Source: Verrucomicrobiota bacterium
GTDB lineage: Bacteria; Verrucomicrobiota; Verrucomicrobiia; Verrucomicrobiales; Verrucomicrobiaceae
Direction: 5' to 3'
NCBI GenBank assembly: GCA_009885275.1
Contig: VFKY01000107.1
Span: 1 to 5,033, forward strand
Length of the DNA stretch: 5,033 nt
A program made the translations under genes and the position numbers. Positions 1 to 4,900 of this stretch are shown in pieces. The notes below the pieces were generated by a model, which was given only the letters and a program-made list of their open reading frames with translations, was not told where the DNA came from and did not search any database. Each line of letters opens with the position of its first letter. Positions within the stretch are counted from its first letter, which is position 1.

Positions 1-629
1 AAACTGTCGTCACTCCGCTGGAGAAGCTTGATCTTGATGTGCCTCGCGGCGAGTTCCTGGCTCTCATGGGACCATCCGGTTCCGGGAAAACCACCCTCCT
101 TAACCTTCTCTCAGGCATCGACTCACCCAGTGACGGCTCGCTCGTTATCGCTGGGGTGGAACTTGCCGGACTCGCACGTCGCGATTTGACCAAATGGAGG
201 GCCAGACATGTCGGATACATTTTTCAGCTCTATCACCTCGTCCCGGTGCTGAGCGCCTTTGAAAACGTGGAGCTGCCTCTACTGCTGTCTTCCATGTCGC
301 GTTCTGAACGGCGTGAACGAGTTGCGTCTGTGCTTAACCTGGTGGGACTTGGAGATCGCATGGATCACACTCCTTCGGAGTTGTCTGGTGGGCAGGAGCA
401 ACGAGTTGCCATTGCCCGCGCCTTAGTGGCTGATCCACCTCTTCTGGTGGCGGATGAACCTACAGGTGACCTTGATCGGGAATCAGCCAACCACATCCTG
501 AACTTGTTGCAACAGCTCTCCAAAGAGCACGGCAAAACGATTGTCATGGTCACGCATGATCCGCGTGCTGCCGAGTCGGCATCGCGCACCTTGCATCTGG
601 AAAAAGGGAAGTTGTCGGAATCCGTATGA
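1..629 (+). CDS. ABC transporter ATP-binding protein, LolD/MacB/FtsE class (5' partial)
   Basis: This is the nucleotide-binding subunit of an ABC transporter; it hydrolyses ATP at the cytoplasmic face to drive the two FtsX-like permeases encoded next. Counting residues from the GTG at 39, the sequence shows Walker A GPSGSGKTT (11-19), the Q-loop in YIFQLYHLVP (Q63), the signature LSGGQ (115-119), Walker B LLVADE (135-140) followed by PTGDLD, and the H-loop VTHD (H173). The spacing and the ENVELPLLL stretch after the Q-loop are typical of the LolD/MacB family. The gene is truncated by the window edge. The frame stays open from base 3 to 38 and encodes a family-like lead-in (TPLEKLDLDVPRGEF), so the GTG at 39 is an internal valine. 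The stop TGA overlaps the next start as ATGA (626-629), indicating translational coupling. The substrate cannot be told from this subunit. Family assignment is secure. Confidence 0.95.
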   Translation, partial: TVVTPLEKLDLDVPRGEFLALMGPSGSGKTTLLNLLSGIDSPSDGSLVIAGVELAGLARRDLTKWRARHVGYIFQLYHLVPVLSAFENVELPLLLSSMSRSERRERVASVLNLVGLGDRMDHTPSELSGGQEQRVAIARALVADPPLLVADEPTGDLDRESANHILNLLQQLSKEHGKTIVMVTHDPRAAESASRTLHLEKGKLSESV

Positions 630-1774
630 ATGCTTTGCTCAATCTTCTCCACCTTTCCTGGAAACAACTGACGCGGCATCGAGTGCGTTCTTTGCTCACC
701 GTGATCGGAGTCGCTTCCGGGATGTTTTTGTTCACTGCTGTAGAGACGATGCAGCGCTCGCTATCAGTAGCCACGGAGGCTACGGCGGCTGACACAACAC
801 TTGTAGTGTATCGCCAAAACCGCTTTTGTCCCTCCACCAGCCGGTTGCCAGAGCACTACGCCGATGAAATCCGCCGCATTGAGGGGGTAAGGGAAGCCAT
901 CCCCGTGCAGATTGTGGTCAACAATTGCGGAGCATCGCTTGATGTCATCACGTTTCGAGGCGTCCCGGAAGGTCTGCTGATTAAGTTTGCACCGGAAATC
1001 ACGGTCATTGCGGGAAGCCTCGACGAATGGGCCAAGCGTGATGATGGAGCTTTGCTTGGCGAAGTCTTTGCCATGCGACGGGGTTTAAAGCCGGGAGATC
1101 GATTCGACGCGGCAGGGGTCAAAGTTCATGTGGCCGGTGTGATTAGATCCCCCTTCGCGCAAGACAACAATGTGGGCTACGTGAAGCTGCCATTCTTGCA
1201 GCAAGCCTCCCGCGCCGGGCTGGGGGTAGTCACGCAATTTAACGTGCGTGTTCACAGAGCCGCCGATCTGGAACGAGTGGCCAAAGCCATTGACGAACGC
1301 TTTCGCACTGATCAACAGCCCACTGACACCAAACCAGAAAAAGCTTTCTTTGCCGAAACAGCTTCCGAATTGATTGAGCTGATTGGATTCACTCGATGGC
1401 TCGGTGTTGGAGCAGTACTGGCAGTGGCCGCGCTGGTGGCCAATGCGTTGCTTCTCATTGTTCGTGGCCGGGTCAAGGAGAACGCGGTGCTGCGAACTCT
1501 CGGCTATCCAGGAAGAGCGATTGCGGCTCTCGTGATCAGCGAAGGCGGATTGTTAGGCTTCTTTGGTGGTCTTGTGGGAGTTGGCTCGGCTGCCGCCTTC
1601 CTACGCTGGCAGAGCTTCACATTAGGAAATGAAGGCCAAACCCTGGCAATACAGCCAGATGCCATTGTCGTAGCGACTGGCATCACCTCCGCCCTGATGC
1701 TTGGCATCGCCGCTTCACTGTGGCCTGCCTGGCAAGCCATGTCTCAATCCATTGTCAAAAACCTCCGTAGTTAG
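626..1774 (+). CDS. FtsX-like ABC permease 1 with paired cysteines in its extracytoplasmic domain
   Basis: This 382-residue inner-membrane permease has FtsX/MacB topology: one N-terminal helix (about 21-41), a large extracytoplasmic domain (about 42-255) and three C-terminal helices (about 257-280, 299-328, 345-368). The cytoplasmic loop RGRVKENAVLRTLGYPGRAI matches the coupling-loop pattern of the FtsX family (R-x-x-E-x-AVLR-x-LG). The periplasmic part resembles a MacB-type core domain, with VITFRGVP and a DGALLGEVFAMRRGLKPGD stretch. It holds only two cysteines, C68 (NRFCP) and C101 (NNCGASLD), which could form a disulfide; that is inference. The start is set by the ATGA overlap with the ATPase stop. 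One base separates its TAG from the next start, so the two permeases probably form a heterodimer. At about 380 residues it is the size of a stand-alone permease such as LolC/E or DevC, without a fused ATPase. Transported substrate unknown. Confidence 0.92.
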   Translation: MNALLNLLHLSWKQLTRHRVRSLLTVIGVASGMFLFTAVETMQRSLSVATEATAADTTLVVYRQNRFCPSTSRLPEHYADEIRRIEGVREAIPVQIVVNNCGASLDVITFRGVPEGLLIKFAPEITVIAGSLDEWAKRDDGALLGEVFAMRRGLKPGDRFDAAGVKVHVAGVIRSPFAQDNNVGYVKLPFLQQASRAGLGVVTQFNVRVHRAADLERVAKAIDERFRTDQQPTDTKPEKAFFAETASELIELIGFTRWLGVGAVLAVAALVANALLLIVRGRVKENAVLRTLGYPGRAIAALVISEGGLLGFFGGLVGVGSAAAFLRWQSFTLGNEGQTLAIQPDAIVVATGITSALMLGIAASLWPAWQAMSQSIVKNLRS

Positions 1775-1775
1775 C

Positions 1776-2933
1776 ATGCTCCCATTTACTTACGCCGTGC
1801 GGAATTTGTTTCGCTCTCCCAGCCGTCTCGTTCAAACCGTAGGTGGAAGCGCTCTTGTAGTCATTCTCGTCATGGCTGCCGTGGCCATCAACGACGGCAT
1901 GAAGCGTGTGCTCGCTGCTTCTGGTTCGGCCAGCAACGTCATTCTGGTTGGCGCTGGATCAGAGGAAAGCATTCAGCGTAGTGAGGTGCCAGAAAGCAGT
2001 GCTGGTATTGCCGAAGCGGCCGTTTCCGGCATCACGGAGAAGCTGGGGGTTCGAGCGGTTTCCAGCGAAATACACTACATGAACTATCTTATTTTTGAAG
2101 ATGGGCACAAAGCACAAGCATTGCTGAGAGGGGTCACACCGCAAGCCCTGCGAGTTCATCCGGAAGTCAGACTTGTGGCAGGTGGCTTTCCAAGTTCCGG
2201 GGAAGTCATGGTGGGTCGTCTTGCATGGAGAAAACTGGGTGTCGGAAAAACAACGCTCGTCCCTGGAACCAGTGTTACGCTTGATGGAATGAAGTTGCGT
2301 GTTTCGGGTGTCTTTGCCGCTCCCGGAACCGTGTTGGAATCCGAAGTATGGGCGACTCTTGGAGATCTTCGTGTGCTCTCCAAACGAGAGACACTGTCCT
2401 GCGTCGCTCTGAAACTGGAGAATGCAGAAGACTTTCCTGATGTTGAAATTTTTACCAAACAGCGTCTGGATCTGGAGCTTAGCGCTCTACGTGAAAGCGA
2501 CTATTACGCGCACTTGAACACTTTTTTCCGTCCACTCCGTGCGATGACCTTGCTCACCGCAGGCCTGATTGCCATTGGCGCGATTTTCGGAGGAATCAAT
2601 ACTTTGTATGCCGCCTTTGCTTCCCGTGTCCGCGAAATGGCTACGCTGCAAGCCATTGGTTATAGTCGCTTTGCGCTCCTTGTAAGTCTCGTTCAAGAGA
2701 GCACTTTGGCCTGTCTCACAGGCACACTAGTGGCCTCCCTTACCGCGATATTTTTATTGGACGGTCAAACCATCCCGTTTTCCATAGGAGCTTTCACGCT
2801 GGAGATCAGTCCGAAAGTCGCTGTTACCGGAATGATCACAGGATTGCTTTTGGGAATCATCGGCACACTGCCACCAGCCATTCGCTGCCTGAAACCTGCC
2901 CTTCCTGTGGCATTGCGTTCTTCCTCTATTTAA
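1776..2933 (+). CDS. FtsX-like ABC permease 2
   Basis: This is the second, divergent permease of the same transporter, 385 residues. It opens with MLPFTYAVRNLFRSPSR, a typical amphipathic entry to the first FtsX helix (about 21-39). An extracytoplasmic domain follows (about 42-255), then three helices (about 257-281, 299-327, 347-368). The coupling loop SRVREMATLQAIGYSRFALLV carries the family R-x-x-E-x-x-x-LQ-x-IG pattern, and the tail has the usual PPAIR motif after the last helix. The frame is open further upstream to an ATG at 1701, but that start would overlap permease 1 by 74 bases and add a non-family extension. ATG 1776, one base after the previous stop, is therefore preferred. No convincing Shine-Dalgarno is visible, consistent with coupling to the upstream gene. 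Unlike permease 1, its extracytoplasmic domain has a single cysteine (C209), so the two subunits are not interchangeable. Confidence 0.92.
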   Translation: MLPFTYAVRNLFRSPSRLVQTVGGSALVVILVMAAVAINDGMKRVLAASGSASNVILVGAGSEESIQRSEVPESSAGIAEAAVSGITEKLGVRAVSSEIHYMNYLIFEDGHKAQALLRGVTPQALRVHPEVRLVAGGFPSSGEVMVGRLAWRKLGVGKTTLVPGTSVTLDGMKLRVSGVFAAPGTVLESEVWATLGDLRVLSKRETLSCVALKLENAEDFPDVEIFTKQRLDLELSALRESDYYAHLNTFFRPLRAMTLLTAGLIAIGAIFGGINTLYAAFASRVREMATLQAIGYSRFALLVSLVQESTLACLTGTLVASLTAIFLLDGQTIPFSIGAFTLEISPKVAVTGMITGLLLGIIGTLPPAIRCLKPALPVALRSSSI

Positions 2934-2956
2934 CTCTAACCATACAAATACAGACC

Positions 2957-3475
2957 ATGAAACCAAACTACCTCGTTACCTGCTGCCTCGTCCTCGCGAC
3001 AACCGTTCTCTGGGCCGAAGAACCTAAAAGTGAAGGCCTAAAGAAAGTGTTCGCGACTGACCCGTCAGGCAAAGCCGTCGCCATCCACATAGCCCGTGCC
3101 AGTGCCAAGCCTGGCCAAACCATTACCCTCAAAGGAAGGGTGATGGGAAACATCAAACCGTTCGTTGAGGGGCGCAGTATTTTCATTTTGGGCGACACCG
3201 AAACACTCAAAGCCTGTAGCGATAATCCTGGCGACGCCTGCGAAACACCTTGGGACAACTGCTGTGATTCCCCTGAAGCAATCAAACAAGGCACCGCAAC
3301 GATTCAGATCGTCGATGCCAAAGGCAAAGTCCTGAAAGAAGGCATAGAGAACGTCAATGGCCTGCAAAAATTGAGCTATGTGACGGTTTCCGGGACTGTA
3401 GCTCCTGGCAGCTCGCCTCAATTGTTATTGCTCAACGCAGACGCAATCAAGGTGGAGGAACTGAAAAAGAAATAG
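2957..3475 (+). CDS. Exported cysteine-motif protein, possible OB-like domain, last gene of the ABC operon
   Basis: This is a 172-residue protein of unknown function. Residues 1-20 form a signal peptide: K2, then a hydrophobic core, then LWA before E21 as a type I cleavage site. The mature part has two beta-rich segments, about 41-80 (ITLKGRVMGNIKPFVEGRSIFILGD) and 113-148 (ATIQIVDAKGKVL ... LSYVTVSGTVA). Between them is a cysteine cluster at C87, C95, C102 and C103 with pattern C-x7-C-x6-CC in a PGD...TPWDNCCD setting. I recall similar secreted proteins in PVC bacteria, but with no established function. The strand pattern suggests a small barrel such as an OB fold, and the cysteines and flanking aspartates suggest a metal site or two disulfides; both are inferences. 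It starts 23 bases after permease 2 with no clear ribosome binding site, so it is probably in the same transcript and may be a periplasmic partner of the transporter. Confidence 0.85.
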   Translation: MKPNYLVTCCLVLATTVLWAEEPKSEGLKKVFATDPSGKAVAIHIARASAKPGQTITLKGRVMGNIKPFVEGRSIFILGDTETLKACSDNPGDACETPWDNCCDSPEAIKQGTATIQIVDAKGKVLKEGIENVNGLQKLSYVTVSGTVAPGSSPQLLLLNADAIKVEELKKK

Positions 3476-3494
3476 ATAGAACGTTCGTTCCAAA

Positions 3495-3528
3495 CCCGGG
3501 CTTGATCGTCATCGGTCAAGTTCCGGGG
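3495..3528 (+). terminator. Strong stem-loop after the ABC operon, no T-tract
   Basis: CCCGG (3495-3499) pairs with CCGGG (3523-3527), and CTTGATC (3501-3507) pairs with GGTCAAG (3514-3520) including one T-G pair. A small internal bulge separates the two helices, and the loop is GTCATC. It lies 20 bases beyond the stop of the exported protein, where the operon should end. There is no run of T after it, so it is not a classic intrinsic terminator. It may instead be a 3'-end stabilising or attenuating hairpin, or part of a dispersed repeat. The rest of 3476-3687 shows no gene I can support. A TTGACC at 3655-3660 resembles a -35 box but lacks a good -10 partner. Confidence 0.4.
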
Positions 3529-3687
3529 TGGCGAGTTGCGTACTGAGCTCGTTACAGCAGCTTTGTCCCTTTTCCCCCGGCATCTTCATGTGACAGGCTT
3601 GTCGTTTTAACAAATGATTGCCTGATAGGGCGAGATTCCATTTCGGGGCAGATGTTGACCCTTAAGCTGAAGATTTGTTACGAACGC

Positions 3688-3724
3688 TGCCAAGAATCGG
3701 CTTGGCATGAGGGGGTATTTTTTT
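3688..3724 (+). terminator. Perfect 7-bp hairpin with downstream T-rich tract, just before the transpeptidase remnant
   Basis: TGCCAAG (3688-3694) and CTTGGCA (3701-3707) form a perfect stem around a six-base loop AATCGG. A G-run (3711-3715) and a T-run (3718-3724) follow. The T-run begins about ten bases after the stem, which is further than in a standard intrinsic terminator. The right arm, CTTGGCAT (3701-3708), can also pair perfectly with ATGCCAAG at 3742-3749, which contains the ATG of the next reading frame. The element could therefore be a leader structure instead of a terminator. The pairing is plain in the sequence; its function is inference. Confidence 0.35.
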
Positions 3725-3741
3725 GTTTTGTTTAGGTAGGG

Positions 3742-4191
3742 ATGCCAAGGATCAAAATGACGAGCCTCGTTGCGGGCCGTAGCGGGTTCCTCCTCTGCAA
3801 GCTCGCGCTCGCGTTCTTTTGCGTTATGGGGATTCTTCCAGTGCAGGCCGCTCCGAAAGTGATCGAGGCCATCACTTTCGATGTCGAGCAAGGACAGCTC
3901 TATGTTCCCATGGAGGATGCAGCGCGGGAACTGGAATGGAAGATTGAGCGCTATTCAAAAACAGTGCTCTTCGGACCGCAAAAATTGAAGTTTGCGGCGG
4001 CCTCGATGAGGCGGCTTCTGGATGGAACCGAATGGGTGTCGGTGGCGGATCTCCAGAAATCGGGAGCGGAACTGGCGACGGCTCAGACAGGAAGACCGCT
4101 CATCGTGCTCCATGGTCGATCGTCTTTTGAGGTGGTGAAAGCCGTGAAGCGGGTGGAGGTGGATTTGACGAAGCAACAGCAGTCGGCCTAG
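3742..4191 (+). CDS. N-terminal half of a broken L,D-transpeptidase: signal peptide plus stalk-like domain
   Basis: This open stretch of 149 codons encodes a signal peptide, with basic residues, then LALAFFCVMGILPVQA and cleavage near A36. A domain follows that resembles the copper amine oxidase N-terminal (stalk) repeat: LYVPMEDAARELEWKIERY, then the second half RLLDGTEWVSVADLQKSGAEL. The end, KRVEVDLTKQQ, is the usual lead-in to a YkuD domain, and the YkuD-like sequence continues in the same frame after the TAG at 4189-4191. It is therefore best read as the front part of a secreted peptidoglycan L,D-transpeptidase interrupted by an amber codon, perhaps from TGG. ATG 3757 (residue 6) is an equally good start, because AAGG lies six bases before it; AGG at 3734-3736 could serve ATG 3742. 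If translated, the product would be an exported protein without an active site. It could also be an independent small secreted protein, but the continuous frame argues against that. Confidence 0.6.
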   Translation: MPRIKMTSLVAGRSGFLLCKLALAFFCVMGILPVQAAPKVIEAITFDVEQGQLYVPMEDAARELEWKIERYSKTVLFGPQKLKFAAASMRRLLDGTEWVSVADLQKSGAELATAQTGRPLIVLHGRSSFEVVKAVKRVEVDLTKQQQSA

Positions 4192-4449
4192 GAAGGGGCC
4201 TGGCTGGTGCTACAGGCGCATATCATTTCCGGTCGTTATCCCAACAGTACGCCGATGGGAGAGTTCACTGCCGTCCCCTACAAGTCGGAGATGCACTTCT
4301 CAAAAAAATACAACAACGCCCCGATGCCCTGGAGCGTGCAGTTGAATGACCATGTGTTCATTCACGGGTTCAGCTCCATCCATCGTCATTCGACGAGGGA
4401 TTTTTTTTGTTCACTGCAAGGTGTTTCATTTGGAGGGTATTTTCTATAA
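4192..4449 (+). pseudogene. YkuD L,D-transpeptidase domain fragment lacking the catalytic Cys motif
   Basis: Reading on in frame from the amber codon gives EGAWLVLQAHIISGRYPNS, then TPMGEFTAVPYKSEMHFSKKY, APMPWSVQLN and HVFIHGFSSI. These are the standard successive segments of a YkuD (L,D-transpeptidase) domain, including the IHG histidine. Active enzymes continue within roughly 10-17 residues to SHGC(I/V)R, which carries the nucleophilic cysteine. Here the sequence turns into RHSTRDFFCSLQG and ends at TAA 4447-4449, and none of the three forward frames restores SHGC between 4390 and 4540. Homology thus stops near 4391-4400. With the in-frame stop upstream this makes two separate lesions, so the gene is dead as a transpeptidase. 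A GTG at 4207 could formally start an 80-residue product, but it has no ribosome binding site and lies inside the domain. Confidence 0.75.
4380..4408 (+). terminator. Hairpin plus T8 tract at the point where YkuD homology ends
   Basis: TCGTC (4383-4387) and GACGA (4392-4396) make a five-base-pair stem with loop ATTC. CC (4380-4381) can extend it against GG (4397-4398) if A4382 bulges. GGGA and eight T residues (4401-4408) follow, the layout of a rho-independent terminator on the + strand. The stem is short, so strength is uncertain. It overlaps the boundary where recognisable transpeptidase sequence is lost, suggesting that DNA from a gene end was joined there. Confidence 0.4.
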
Positions 4450-4456
4450 AAGCGGA

Positions 4457-4472
4457 GCGAGTCTAAACTCGC
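4457..4472. repeat. Perfect 6-bp inverted repeat with a 4-base loop
   Basis: GCGAGT (4457-4462) and ACTCGC (4467-4472) flank CTAA. This small perfect hairpin stands alone in the spacer between the dead transpeptidase and the 59-residue gene. There is no T-tract on either strand, so it is not a terminator by the usual rule. It could be a short dispersed repeat unit or an operator; nothing here decides. Confidence 0.4.
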
Positions 4473-4538
4473 AGGATTTGCCGATGTAATGCCAAGCGAC
4501 ACGGAGTTAAATTTATCTAATGGAGTTAGGATTCTGAT

Positions 4539-4718
4539 ATGAAAGACTCATCCAAGACCACGCCACCCTCTGAAACAGACGCTCCGCTGCAACGTAAGTT
4601 GGGTGCGAACCATAGTGAAACCGCTGCACGTCCGAGAAAGCACGACAATAATTTCAAGCAATCGAAAGACATTCGGGAGGATCGCGGTGTTCGCCAGATT
4701 AAGACAGGCCGTAAGTGA
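4539..4718 (+). CDS. Small basic hydrophilic protein, 59 residues, unknown function
   Basis: The frame runs from ATG 4539 to TGA 4716-4718 and encodes 59 residues. There are 15 Lys/Arg and 8 Asp/Glu, no cysteine, no membrane segment and no signal peptide. The front (MKDSSKTTPPSETDAP) is Ser/Thr/Pro-rich, and the back (RPRKHDNNFKQSKDIREDRG to a GRK end) is highly charged, so the protein is probably disordered and cytoplasmic, perhaps a nucleic-acid binder; that is inference. A weak Shine-Dalgarno, AGG at 4528-4530, lies eight bases before the ATG, and GGAG at 4522-4525 is further off. I do not recognise a family. Clear start and stop and non-random composition support a real gene, but its length leaves doubt. 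Confidence 0.5.
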   Translation: MKDSSKTTPPSETDAPLQRKLGANHSETAARPRKHDNNFKQSKDIREDRGVRQIKTGRK

Positions 4719-4732
4719 GGCTTGGTATTTTT
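4706..4732 (+). terminator. Weak hairpin with T5 tract at the end of the 59-residue gene
   Basis: AGGCC (4706-4710) pairs with GGCTT (4719-4723), including one G-T pair, around the stop codon. GGTATTTTT follows. This is a weak intrinsic-terminator candidate, supported mainly by its position straddling the TGA. Downstream, 4733-4844 is AT-rich; it holds short inverted repeats such as GGATA-gta-TATCC (4828-4840) but no gene I can support firmly. Confidence 0.25.
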
Positions 4733-4844
4733 AAATCATGTTCAAGTTTAGAAAATGGCCTTTGTTTTTGAAAATAAGTATTTCAATAATCTTGGCCAAC
4801 CACTTACAATCACTCATGAGCACTTATGGATAGTATATCCTAGA

Positions 4845-4872
4845 TTGCTCTGAGGAGATTAATCTCTGTAAT
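4845..4872 (+). promoter_or_regulatory. Candidate promoter with a palindrome in the spacer, ahead of the lipoprotein gene
   Basis: TTGCTC (4845-4850) could be a -35 box and TGTAAT (4867-4872, five of six bases of TATAAT) a -10 box, separated by 16 bases. The spacer contains a perfect 12-base palindrome GAGATTAATCTC (4855-4866), exactly abutting the -10 box, which could be an operator. Transcription would begin about 20 bases before the ATG at 4901. The -35 match is poor and the sigma preferences of this organism are unknown. Confidence 0.3.
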
Positions 4873-4900
4873 TGGACTTCCAAGATCAAACAGCAAAGCC

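Noticed and set aside
39..41. GTG at 39 as the start of the ABC ATPase
   Set aside because: The frame is open to the left edge and bases 3-38 encode family-like sequence, so the true start is outside the window.
1701..1775. ATG 1701 as the start of permease 2
   Set aside because: It would overlap permease 1 by 74 bases and add residues unlike an FtsX N-terminus; ATG 1776 gives the expected beginning.
2957..3016. Lipoprotein signal in the 172-residue exported protein (LVTC at residues 6-9)
   Set aside because: The cysteine is too close to the N-terminus, before the hydrophobic core, and Thr at -1 is not favoured; a type I signal peptide fits better.
3655..3684. Promoter TTGACC ... TACGAA before the transpeptidase remnant
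   Set aside because: The -35-like box is good, but no hexamer at 16-18 bases matches a -10 box well, so it is not listed as a feature.
365..3891. Reverse-strand open frames of 66-118 codons across the operon and the transpeptidase, and the + strand frames 541-792 and 1396-1632
   Set aside because: They overlap well-supported genes, have no recognisable domains and show compositions expected of shadow frames.
4207..4209. GTG 4207 as a genuine start of an 80-residue protein
   Set aside because: It lies inside the YkuD domain, in frame with the upstream half, and has no ribosome binding site.
3742..4496. ATGCCAAG at 3742-3749 and 4489-4496 as a target-site duplication or attachment repeat flanking the dead gene
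   Set aside because: Eight-base repeats are expected many times in 5 kb, the core TGCCAAG also occurs at about 3103 inside a gene, and no mobile-element gene lies between the copies.
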